A DNA stretch of 5,082 nucleotides from Rhodospirillales bacterium (GTDB lineage Bacteria > Pseudomonadota > Alphaproteobacteria > UBA828): NCBI GenBank assembly GCA_026712885.1, contig JAPOPO010000301.1:1-5082 (forward strand). The letters are read 5' to 3'. The notes under the pieces are model-generated. The model was not told the DNA's origin. It worked only from the letters and a program-made list of their open reading frames with translations, and did no database searches. Both the position numbers and the translations under genes were made by a program. Below, piece after piece: positions 1 through 5,082 of the stretch (the first letter of the stretch is position 1; every line of letters begins with the position of its first letter).

Positions 1-670
1 CCTGGACGGTCGAGTAGACGGTCGTGGCGCTCGCGCCGAAGATCTCCTCAAGCTGGCGGAGGCGTGGGATGGAGCGGTCGATGATCGTGACCCGCGCGCC
101 CATGCCCACGGCCATTAGGGCTGCGTCCGGGCCCCCCACGCCGCCGCCCAGGATTACCACGTCGGCCGGCGGCACGCCGGGTACACCGCCGAGCAGGACG
201 CCGCGCCCTCCCTGCTCCTTTTCGAGGCAATGAGCGCCGGCCTGGATCGACATGCGGCCTGCGACCTCGCTCATGGGCGCGAGCAGCGGCAGGCCGCCCC
301 GCACATCGGTCACGGTCTCGTAGGCGATGGCGATGCAGCCGGACTCGATCAGGGCGGCGGTCTGGGCGGCATCGGCTGCAAGGTGGAGATAGGTGAAGAG
401 CACCTGGTCGACCCGCAGCATGGCGCACTCGGCCGGCGAAGGCTCCTTCACCTTCACGATCATCTCGGCGGCGCCGAAAACCTCAGCCACATCAGCCACC
501 ACCTGGGCGCCGGCGCGCTCGTAGTGCTCGTCCAGGAGCCCGATCTCTGTGCCGGCGTCCTTTTCGACCATGACCCGGTGGCCGTGCTGCACCAGCTCGC
601 GCACGCCGGCGGGTGGGATGCCGACACGGTACTCGTGGATCTTGGTTTCCTTGGGAACGCCGATGAGCAT
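1..670 (-). CDS. ald: Alanine dehydrogenase, N-terminal part (C-terminus cut by window edge)
   Basis: This gene encodes a cytosolic NAD-dependent L-alanine dehydrogenase, which interconverts L-alanine with pyruvate, ammonia and NADH. The 223 visible residues begin MLIGVPKETKIHEYRVGIPP, the family's standard opening. Residues matching the known pyruvate/alanine site are present: Arg15, Lys75 (in VKVKEP) and His96 (in TYLHLA). The N-terminal catalytic lobe is followed by a Rossmann domain with VVILGGG at 171-177 and the acidic NAD-ribose residue Asp198 in TIIDRS. Family proteins are about 370 residues, so roughly 150 are missing beyond base 1. The ATG at 670 is preceded by GGGGAAG at a normal distance. 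The segment after the glycine loop reads GVGGPDAA where the family usually has GVVGTNAA. The GxGxxG glycines remain, but the neighbours are unusual. The gene lies 80 bases downstream of trcR on the same strand, so co-transcription is possible. The family assignment is very secure. Confidence 0.95.
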   Translation of the reverse strand, partial: MLIGVPKETKIHEYRVGIPPAGVRELVQHGHRVMVEKDAGTEIGLLDEHYERAGAQVVADVAEVFGAAEMIVKVKEPSPAECAMLRVDQVLFTYLHLAADAAQTAALIESGCIAIAYETVTDVRGGLPLLAPMSEVAGRMSIQAGAHCLEKEQGGRGVLLGGVPGVPPADVVILGGGVGGPDAALMAVGMGARVTIIDRSIPRLRQLEEIFGASATTVYSTVQ

Positions 671-750
671 GGCCGTTCTTCCCCAATTGGTGATAGTGCC
701 CGCCGCGACCGCCGATGCGGCCCGCGCGGCGTGGCCGTCGTGGCCGGCGA

Positions 751-1533
751 TCAGTCGGCCGCGTCCGGCTGCAATACGTCTGCGGGCCCGCCGCCTTCGC
801 CCGGCAGGCCGGGATCGGACGCGCCGGAATCGGACGGGCCGGCTTCGACGGCGGACAAAGGCGCGTCGTCGACCGGCTGGGCCGGAGTCGCGTCAGCCTG
901 CGGCTGCTCGGGCGAGACTCCGGTCGTTGCGGCAGACGTCGCAACGGCTGACGCTTCCGCCGCAGCCGCCTCGGCAGCCTCGGCAGCCTTTTCCTCCCGA
1001 GCCGCCGCCCGCTCCGCCCTGGCTCGGGCCTTGCGAACTGCGTCGAGAAGCTCCGCTTCGGTGCAAATGCCCAGCAGGATCGGGTCCTGGGGCGTGATGT
1101 TGGGCGTGTTCCAGTGCGTGCGCTCACGCACGGCGTTGATCGTCGCCTTGGTGGTGCCAAGCAGCTTGCCAATCTGCGCGTCGCTCAGCTCCTCATAGTT
1201 CTTGAGCAGCCAAGAAATGGCGTTCGGGCGATCCTGCCGCTTGCTAACCGGCGTGTAGCGGGCGCGCCGAGTGCGCTGCGGCACTTCCGAGGCGGGGCCG
1301 ATGGCCTCCAGCCGCTGGGAGGAATCCTCTTCGCAGCGCTGGATCTCCTCACGGTTGACCTGCCCGTTGGCGACGGGGTCGAGGCCGCGAATGCCGACCG
1401 CGACCTCGCCGTCGGCGATGCCTTGCACCTCGAGCGGGTGCAATTCGCAGAACGCCGCGATCTGATCGAACGTCAGCGTGGTGTTGTCTATCAGCCACAC
1501 GGCCGTGGCCTTGGGCATCAGCAAGTCGGCCAT
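751..1533 (-). CDS. trcR: DUF1013 family protein, TrcR-type cell cycle transcriptional regulator
   Basis: This 260-residue protein resembles the alphaproteobacterial DUF1013 family, annotated as cell cycle transcriptional regulator TrcR. Its role is assigned by family only. The start is the ATG at 1533, preceded by GGAAGGAA with 8 bases of spacing; the reading frame stays open upstream, but that part lacks family character. Residues 1-45 (MPKATAVWLIDNTTLTFDQI, then a helical segment) look like a small helix-turn-helix. A second helix-turn-helix-like block lies at about 104-142, around LSDAQIGKLLGTTKATINAV, followed by RERTHWN. Residues 165-195 are rich in Ala, Glu and Arg and probably form a charged helix or coiled coil. 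The last 65 residues are a Pro/Ala/Gly/Asp-rich, probably disordered tail. No enzyme motif or membrane segment is seen. The oxidoreductase gene lies upstream on the same strand with a 129-base gap that probably contains the trcR promoter; ald follows 80 bases downstream. Confidence 0.85.
   Translation of the reverse strand: MADLLMPKATAVWLIDNTTLTFDQIAAFCELHPLEVQGIADGEVAVGIRGLDPVANGQVNREEIQRCEEDSSQRLEAIGPASEVPQRTRRARYTPVSKRQDRPNAISWLLKNYEELSDAQIGKLLGTTKATINAVRERTHWNTPNITPQDPILLGICTEAELLDAVRKARARAERAAAREEKAAEAAEAAAAEASAVATSAATTGVSPEQPQADATPAQPVDDAPLSAVEAGPSDSGASDPGLPGEGGGPADVLQPDAAD
970..987 (-). repeat. Two tandem 9-base copies in the trcR Ala/Glu-rich tail
   Basis: CTCGGCAGC occurs twice in direct succession on the plus strand, inside the trcR codons for the Ala-Ala-Glu-rich helix at about residues 183-188. 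In-frame triplet-multiple duplications like this change only the length of a low-complexity segment. It is a small tract with no sign of mobility. Confidence 0.4.
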
Positions 1534-1541
1534 CTTATTGG

Positions 1542-1549
1542 TTCCTTCC
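1542..1549 (-). promoter_or_regulatory. Ribosome binding site deciding the trcR start
   Basis: The minus strand reads GGAAGGAA eight bases before the ATG at 1533. The frame is open for another 41 codons upstream, so this site fixes the start. The protein from 1533 begins with the family-like MADLLMPK. Confidence 0.7.
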
Positions 1550-1571
1550 ACTGCTGCCCGCGCGCGGCTGT

Positions 1572-1598
1572 GCCGCGGCCGGCAGGTTCGCCCGCGGC
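1572..1598. repeat. Inverted repeat in the trcR leader
   Basis: GCCGCGG (1572-1578) and CCGCGGC (1592-1598) form perfect 7-base arms around a 13-base loop, between the candidate promoter and the trcR start. No T-run follows on either strand, so it is not a typical intrinsic terminator of the upstream oxidoreductase gene. It could be a leader hairpin or an operator, or chance in a G+C-rich sequence. Confidence 0.3.
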
Positions 1599-1614
1599 TA
1601 TGCGTGAGGCGGTC

Positions 1615-1643
1615 GGTATATCGCCTTGATGTGGGGAGCGCAA
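1615..1643 (-). promoter_or_regulatory. Candidate trcR promoter
   Basis: On the minus strand, TTGCGC (1643-1638) and TATACC (1620-1615) are separated by 17 bases. This is a weak but correctly spaced sigma-70-like pair, with a leader of about 75 bases before the trcR ATG. The -35 matches the consensus at only three positions, and alternatives were not scored, so this is suggestive only. Confidence 0.25.
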
Positions 1644-1662
1644 AGCCGCAGTTCACCCGTTA

Positions 1663-2670
1663 TCACTTGCGGATGCGCTCAAGCAGGATCTTGCCGATGT
1701 GCTGCCCGTCCTCCATGCGGGCGTGGGCCGCCGCCGCCTGGTCGAGCGGAAGCCGGGTGTCGATGACCGGACGCACCAGCCCGGCCTCGATGAGCGGCCA
1801 GACGGTCTCCTCCAGTGCGGCCGCGATACGGGCCTTGCTCTCCACGCTCTGGGGCCTGAGCGTGGAGCCCACGATGGTGAGCCGCTTGCGCATGAGCGCA
1901 AAAAGGTCGATCTGGGATTTCGACGCCTCCTGGACGGCGATCTGCGCCAACCGACCCTCGGGTCTGAGCGCTGCGAGATTGCGCGGCGCGTAGCTGCCAC
2001 CGATGATGTCGAGCACGACATCGACCCCCTCGCCGCCGGTGATCTCCTTCACGACGGTGACGAAATCCTCGTTGCGGTAGTCGATCGCCCGCTCGGCGCC
2101 GAGGCGTTCGCAGGCGGCGCACTTCTCCGCCGAGCCGGCGGTCGCGAAGACGCGCACGCCCAACGCAGACGCGATCTGGATCGCGGTGGTGCCGATGCCG
2201 CTGCTGCCGCCGTGGACGAGCAGCCGCTCGCCGGCGCGGAGCCGGGCGCGGTCGAAGGCATTGGTCCACACCGTGAAGCAGGTCTCGGGCAGGCCGGCGG
2301 CCTCGACTACCGTGAGCCCCGCCGGCACCGGGAGCGCCTGCGTCTCCGGCGCAACGCAGTATTCGGCATAGCCGCCGCCGTGAGTGAGCGCGCAGACCGC
2401 ATCGCCCACCTCGTAGCGGTGCGCGCCGGGACCGCTCGCCACCACGTGACCCGAGACCTCGAGCCCCGGCAGGTCGGAGGCGCCGGGCGGCGGCGGGTAG
2501 ACGCCCTGGCGCTGCATCGTGTCTGGCCGGTTGACCCCGGCCGCCGCCACCTCGATCAGCACTTCGCCCAGGCCGGGCTCGGGCACCGCGCGCCGAGTCG
2601 GGCGCAGAACTTCCGGCCCTCCGGGTTCCATGATCTCGATAGCGGTCATTTCAGTGGGCAGCTTCGCCAT
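1663..2670 (-). CDS. NAD(P)H:quinone oxidoreductase, PIG3 type (zinc-free MDR family)
   Basis: This is a complete 335-residue medium-chain dehydrogenase/reductase of the PIG3 (TP53I3-like) quinone oxidoreductase group, soluble enzymes that use NADPH to reduce quinones. The N-terminal GroES-like domain contains AAGVNRPD (43-50) and GLEVSG (69-74). The Rossmann domain has the hallmark HGGSSGIGTTAIQ at 153-165. DIIGGSY (221-227), RKRLTIVGSTLR (261-272) and the closing HIGKILLERI are also typical. The cysteine and histidine ligands of zinc alcohol dehydrogenases are absent, as expected for this branch. The ATG at 2670 is favoured because GGAGG precedes it by 4 bases. An in-frame ATG at 2649 (MTAIEI) also fits family N-termini but has no clear ribosome binding site. 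Extending further upstream would run through the divergent DUF1192 gene. The physiological substrate cannot be told from sequence; a detoxification or redox role is an inference. It is divergent from the DUF1192 gene and upstream of trcR. Confidence 0.92.
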   Translation of the reverse strand: MAKLPTEMTAIEIMEPGGPEVLRPTRRAVPEPGLGEVLIEVAAAGVNRPDTMQRQGVYPPPPGASDLPGLEVSGHVVASGPGAHRYEVGDAVCALTHGGGYAEYCVAPETQALPVPAGLTVVEAAGLPETCFTVWTNAFDRARLRAGERLLVHGGSSGIGTTAIQIASALGVRVFATAGSAEKCAACERLGAERAIDYRNEDFVTVVKEITGGEGVDVVLDIIGGSYAPRNLAALRPEGRLAQIAVQEASKSQIDLFALMRKRLTIVGSTLRPQSVESKARIAAALEETVWPLIEAGLVRPVIDTRLPLDQAAAAHARMEDGQHIGKILLERIRK

Positions 2671-2674
2671 GACG

Positions 2675-2679
2675 CCTCC
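2675..2679 (-). promoter_or_regulatory. Ribosome binding site deciding the quinone oxidoreductase start
   Basis: The minus strand reads GGAGG, then CGTC, then ATG at 2670. The four-base spacing is slightly short, but the match is strong. The alternative in-frame ATG at 2649 has no comparable site upstream, so 2670 is preferred. Confidence 0.65.
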
Positions 2680-2725
2680 AAACGGTTCGCGGGCGGGACT
2701 ATACTCAAGCGAACCCGGTCGACGC

Positions 2726-2730
2726 AGGAG
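2726..2730 (+). promoter_or_regulatory. Ribosome binding site deciding the DUF1192 gene start
   Basis: AGGAG lies seven bases before the ATG at 2738. The frame is open far upstream, so this site, together with the family-like length, fixes the start. A nearer ATG at 2733 is out of frame. Confidence 0.7.
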
Positions 2731-2737
2731 AAATGGG

Positions 2738-2923
2738 ATGGACGAGGACCCAATCCGTATCCCGCGCGAGCAGGAATGGACCCCACGCGTGCTCGACGAC
2801 ATGTCGGTGGAGGCGCTCGGCGCCTATGCCGAACAGCTTGAAGAGGAGCTGGAGCGGGTGCGCGGCGCCATCCACGCGAAGACGGACTACCTGAGCAAGG
2901 CGGACTTGCTCTTCAAGAGCTAG
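2738..2923 (+). CDS. DUF1192 family small protein
   Basis: This is a small acidic protein of 61 residues, starting MDEDPIRIPR and ending KADLLFKS. It matches the alphaproteobacterial DUF1192 family in size, in the SVEALGAYAEQLEEELERVR core, and in the final Ala-Asp...Phe-Lys motif. Residues 23-48 should form one amphipathic helix with a heptad-like Leu/Val pattern, suggesting a short coiled coil and oligomerisation. There is no signal peptide, membrane segment or catalytic motif, and the family's function is unknown to me. The ATG at 2738 has AGGAG seven bases upstream; the open frame extends further left, but there it only mirrors the opposite-strand oxidoreductase gene. It is the only plus-strand gene in the window. 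It diverges from the oxidoreductase gene with 67 bases between start codons, and its 3' end overlaps the 3' end of soxG by 11 bases. Confidence 0.9.
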   Translation: MDEDPIRIPREQEWTPRVLDDMSVEALGAYAEQLEEELERVRGAIHAKTDYLSKADLLFKS

Positions 2924-3644
2924 GCGCGTCCTCCTCGTCGCCGCCATCCAGCAGAGAGCGGATTGCGGCGAGACCAATCGGCGCGCCGTCGTACTCTGCC
3001 ATAGCGTCGAGCAGCGCGCCCCACAAATAGACCGCAGAGGCGAGGTCGGTAATCAGGTCGTAGGCCGGCGCCCGGCCGATGTCGCCCCGGACCACGATCA
3101 CGTTGAGGCGGGCGACATTGGTCTGGGCGATGGCATCGGCCGCGAAAGCTTGCGGCCTGAGATCGACGGCGCAGACCTTGGCGAGCATCGAGGGCGCGTG
3201 CGCGCCGGCGAGCAGCAGCCAGCAGCTGGTCTCGTCCCGCGCGACCCGGAAGCAGCCGTCGGCCTCCGCCATGCTCCACGCCTCATCGAGGGTCTGGATC
3301 AAGGACCCGGCCCCGCTGCGGTCGGCGAGCACCAGCGCCTCGCCCGGGGCCAGCCGCGCGATGCGGGTGCCGTCGGCCTGGGGATAGGCCCGGTTGCTCG
3401 CCTCGCCCATCTCTGCACCGGCGCCGGCAAGCCAGGGTACGATGTTCCAGCCCTTGAAGCCGATGCGCGGGAAGGACGTGAGGTCGGCAAGGCCGAGCGA
3501 TTCCGCCTGGGCGGCCTCGGCAGCGGCCTCCCGCCCGAATTCGCTGGCCACTGCGAAGCCGCCCAGCGCCTCGAAGCGCGCGCCGTGCGCCTCCAGCGCA
3601 CGGTAGAGCGGCGAGCGGCGCCGTTCCTCTGCAGGAATAGCCAC
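2913..3644 (-). CDS. soxG: Sarcosine oxidase gamma subunit family protein
   Basis: This 243-residue protein has the sarcosine oxidase gamma (SoxG) C-terminal signature: KVCAVDLRPQAF (156-167), IAQTNVARLNVIVVRGD (172-188), YDLITDLASAVYLW (195-208) and the LLDAMAEYDGAPIGL segment (211-225). In the known heterotetramer the gamma subunit packs against the folate-binding half of SoxA and has no cofactor of its own. The first half is also recognisable as GcvT-like, with SPLYRALEAHGARFEALGGF, then GLADLTSF in the place of GLFDVSH. At 243 residues it is somewhat longer than the roughly 180-200 I associate with many SoxG proteins, and it ends in an acidic, probably flexible tail. The GTG start at 3644 follows the soxA stop by two bases and has AGGAG eight bases upstream, so translation is probably coupled to soxA. 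The related N-methylglutamate dehydrogenase small subunit is the main alternative. Confidence 0.87.
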   Translation of the reverse strand: MAIPAEERRRSPLYRALEAHGARFEALGGFAVASEFGREAAAEAAQAESLGLADLTSFPRIGFKGWNIVPWLAGAGAEMGEASNRAYPQADGTRIARLAPGEALVLADRSGAGSLIQTLDEAWSMAEADGCFRVARDETSCWLLLAGAHAPSMLAKVCAVDLRPQAFAADAIAQTNVARLNVIVVRGDIGRAPAYDLITDLASAVYLWGALLDAMAEYDGAPIGLAAIRSLLDGGDEEDAPSS

Positions 3645-3646
3645 AG

Positions 3647-5082
3647 TCAGAGCTCCTGCTTCGCGCCGTCGGGGTCGTAGAACGGGAGCTTCGCCACGGT
3701 CGCGCTCACCATGCGCGCGCCATCCACCCGGATCTCGATCTTGGTGCCGGGCTCGCTCTGGTCGGGCGCGACGTAGGCCATGCCGACAATCTTGTCCAGG
3801 TTGGGCGAATAGGCGACCGAGGTGACCCGCCCGGTGATCTCGCCCTGGCGGATCACCAGGTGGCACTCCTTCGGCTGCTCCACGCCGACGCCCGGCATCT
3901 CGAAGCCCACCAGCTTGCGGGTGAGCCCCTTCGCCGCCTGCATCCGCACCGAGCGGATGCCCACATGGAAGGGCTTCTTCTTGGCGAGCGCCCAGGCCAT
4001 GTCGGCTTCGTGGGGGGTGGTAAGGCCGTCGGTGTCCTGGCCGATGAGGATGTGACCCTTCTCCAGCCTGAGCAGGCGCTGCGCCTCGACGCCGAAGGGC
4101 CGGATACCGTGGTCCTTGCCGGCCTCCATCAGCGCATCCCAAAGCGCTTCGCCCTGGCTCGCCGGCACGTGCAGCTCGTAGCCGAGCTCACCCACGAAGC
4201 CGACCCTGAGAAAGATTGTGGGGATGCCTGCGACATGGCCCTCGCGCACGCCCATGTAGGGAAAGCCCTCGGGCGAGAGGTCGACATCGTCGCAGAGCGT
4301 CTCCAGCACCGGGCGACAGTTGGGACCCGCGATATTGACGCCCGCAAGCGCGGCGGTGACGTTGGTCACATCGACCTTGAGCCGCCACTGGGCGTTGTAC
4401 CAGAGCATCTCGCGGTAGACGTTGTCGACGCCGGAGGTCGTCGCCGTGACGTAGAAGTGGTCCTCGTGCATGCGGCAGGCGACGCCGTCGTCCACCACCA
4501 CGCCGCCGAGATCGGTCATCAGCACGTAGCGCGAGCGGCCCACCGGCTGCTTCAGGTAGGCGAAGGTGTACATGCGGTTCATGAACTCGGCCGCGTCCGG
4601 GCCGCGAACGTCGAGCCCGCCGAGGGTCGAGACATCGATGATGCCCACGTTGTCGCGGACGTTCTTGGCCTCCTCCCGGATCAGCGCCTGGCGCCGCGCC
4701 TTGTCGCCGTAGACCTCGGGCCTGAGCCAGAGGCCCGCCGGCATCATGGTGGCGCCCGCCTCCAGATGACGGAAGTGCATCGCGGTGTAGCGCACCGGCT
4801 CAAAGCTGCGGCCCGCGAGATGGCCCATGGTGACCGGTACGATGGGCTGGCGCACCGTGGTAACGCCCGTCTCGTCCACGCTCCGCGCCTTGGCGCGCGA
4901 CAGAATGCGCACCGCGTTCAGCGACGAATGCCGCCCCTGCGAGGGCCCCATGCCGTTGGTGGTGAAGCGCTTGAGCAGCTCGACGTGGTCGTAGCCCTCG
5001 GCGATCGCGTCCTCCAGGTCGTGGACCTGCACGTCCTCGTCCAGATCCACGAAGGCCTTGTGATCGGGATGCGGGAAGATCG
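3647..5082 (-). CDS. soxA: Sarcosine oxidase alpha subunit family protein, C-terminal half (N-terminus cut by window edge)
   Basis: The 477 visible residues are the C-terminal half of a protein of about 970-1000 residues. In the SoxBDAG enzyme, the alpha subunit binds NAD in its N-terminal half and tetrahydrofolate in this half, where the methyl carbon is captured as 5,10-methylene-THF. Residues 1-55 are the end of the oxidoreductase part (FPHPDHKAF, VDLDEDVQV, LLKRFTTNGMGPSQGR). A linker with PVTMGHLAG (82-90) and AGLWLRPEVYG (115-125) follows. The GcvT domain spans about 95-375 and contains DVSTLGGLDVRGPDA (149-163), DLGGVVVDDGV (190-200, with the Asp pair at 197-198), GELGYELHVP (297-306) and LRLEKGHILIGQDTDG (337-352). 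The GcvT C-terminal barrel includes GRVTSVAYSPNLDKIVGMAYV (417-437, 21 positions) and ends with PFYDPDG. Reading continues open to base 5082. soxG follows two bases downstream. MgdC of N-methylglutamate dehydrogenase is an alternative, because the substrate-binding subunit is not in view. Confidence 0.9.
   Translation of the reverse strand, partial: IFPHPDHKAFVDLDEDVQVHDLEDAIAEGYDHVELLKRFTTNGMGPSQGRHSSLNAVRILSRAKARSVDETGVTTVRQPIVPVTMGHLAGRSFEPVRYTAMHFRHLEAGATMMPAGLWLRPEVYGDKARRQALIREEAKNVRDNVGIIDVSTLGGLDVRGPDAAEFMNRMYTFAYLKQPVGRSRYVLMTDLGGVVVDDGVACRMHEDHFYVTATTSGVDNVYREMLWYNAQWRLKVDVTNVTAALAGVNIAGPNCRPVLETLCDDVDLSPEGFPYMGVREGHVAGIPTIFLRVGFVGELGYELHVPASQGEALWDALMEAGKDHGIRPFGVEAQRLLRLEKGHILIGQDTDGLTTPHEADMAWALAKKKPFHVGIRSVRMQAAKGLTRKLVGFEMPGVGVEQPKECHLVIRQGEITGRVTSVAYSPNLDKIVGMAYVAPDQSEPGTKIEIRVDGARMVSATVAKLPFYDPDGAKQEL
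3653..3657 (-). promoter_or_regulatory. Ribosome binding site of soxG, inside the end of soxA
   Basis: The minus strand reads AGGAG within the last codons of soxA, eight bases before the GTG at 3644. It supports the GTG start over any upstream codon in the same open frame. It also implies that ribosomes finishing soxA can re-initiate directly on soxG. Confidence 0.7.

Larger units (their letters stand above)
2671..2737. promoter_or_regulatory. Divergent intergenic region, candidate back-to-back promoters
   Basis: Only 67 bases separate the start codons of the oxidoreductase (minus) and DUF1192 (plus) genes, so both promoters should lie here or reach into the coding ends. The one A/T-rich spot, ACTATACT at 2698-2705, gives a -10-like TATACT on the plus strand (2700-2705) and TATAGT on the minus strand (2703-2698). 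Each would place the transcription start about 20-26 bases before its ATG. No good -35 partner is visible: TCCAAA for plus and TGCGTC for minus are weak matches. The promoter assignment is therefore tentative. Confidence 0.3.

Noticed and set aside
230..1198. 322-codon plus-strand open frame
   Set aside because: It runs antisense across both ald and trcR, crosses their intergenic gap, and has no recognisable domain; the opposite-strand genes explain the open frame.
1572..1598. Intrinsic terminator for the quinone oxidoreductase transcript
   Set aside because: The inverted repeat has a 13-base loop and no following T-run on either strand.
1534..1656. N-terminal extension of TrcR by 41 residues
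   Set aside because: The extension would cover the leader hairpin, is Arg/Thr-rich without family character, and the ATG at 1533 has a strong ribosome binding site.
1699..2841. 380-codon plus-strand open frame
   Set aside because: It lies antisense to the oxidoreductase gene, has no family resemblance, and consists of Arg/Ala/Gly-rich translation typical of shadow frames in G+C-rich DNA.
3150..3680. 176-codon plus-strand open frame
   Set aside because: It is antisense to soxG with no family signature and no convincing ribosome binding site.
3645..4142. Upstream extension of soxG into soxA by 166 codons
   Set aside because: The extension is an alternative frame of the well-supported soxA coding sequence, rich in Arg/Gly. 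The GTG at 3644 has its own ribosome binding site.
1..5082. CRISPR array, insertion sequence, tRNA, prophage or integron
   Set aside because: Reading through the window showed no regularly spaced repeats, no terminal inverted repeats with target duplications, no transposase or integrase motifs and no tRNA-like cloverleaf; essentially all the sequence is accounted for by six ordinary genes.

Overview
The window is about two-thirds G+C, densely coding, and most likely chromosomal DNA from an alphaproteobacterium, plausibly a Rhodospirillales-like lineage. The strongest taxonomic pointers are two small families that I know mainly from Alphaproteobacteria: a DUF1013/TrcR-type protein and a DUF1192 protein. 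No mobile element, tRNA, rRNA or CRISPR array was recognised, and no non-coding stretch exceeds 130 bases.

Layout, left to right. The minus strand carries the N-terminal part of alanine dehydrogenase (1-670, C-terminus outside the window). Next are a complete trcR-like DUF1013 gene (751-1533) and a complete PIG3-type NAD(P)H:quinone oxidoreductase (1663-2670), both on the minus strand. A 67-base divergent intergenic region separates the oxidoreductase from a 61-residue DUF1192 gene on the plus strand (2738-2923). That gene meets, tail to tail with an 11-base overlap, a minus-strand pair transcribed soxA then soxG. SoxG is complete (2913-3644). SoxA is represented by its C-terminal folate-binding half (3647-5082, N-terminus outside the window).

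Functionally there are two themes. The right part is the end of a heterotetrameric sarcosine-oxidase-type operon. In the known family this enzyme demethylates N-methyl amino acids and passes the one-carbon unit to tetrahydrofolate. A related N-methylglutamate dehydrogenase cannot be excluded, because soxB/soxD are not in view. The middle part (DUF1192, quinone oxidoreductase, TrcR) looks like core-genome alphaproteobacterial content, with a predicted DNA-binding or RNA-polymerase-associated cell-cycle regulator. Alanine dehydrogenase at the left joins amino-acid and carbon metabolism.

I did not find a clearly new biological system. The points worth a second look are modest. They are unusual substitutions next to the dinucleotide-binding glycines of alanine dehydrogenase, a divergent cysteine-free junction in SoxA, a SoxG with a GcvT-like N-terminal half, a long low-complexity tail on TrcR, and very compact divergent and convergent gene junctions.
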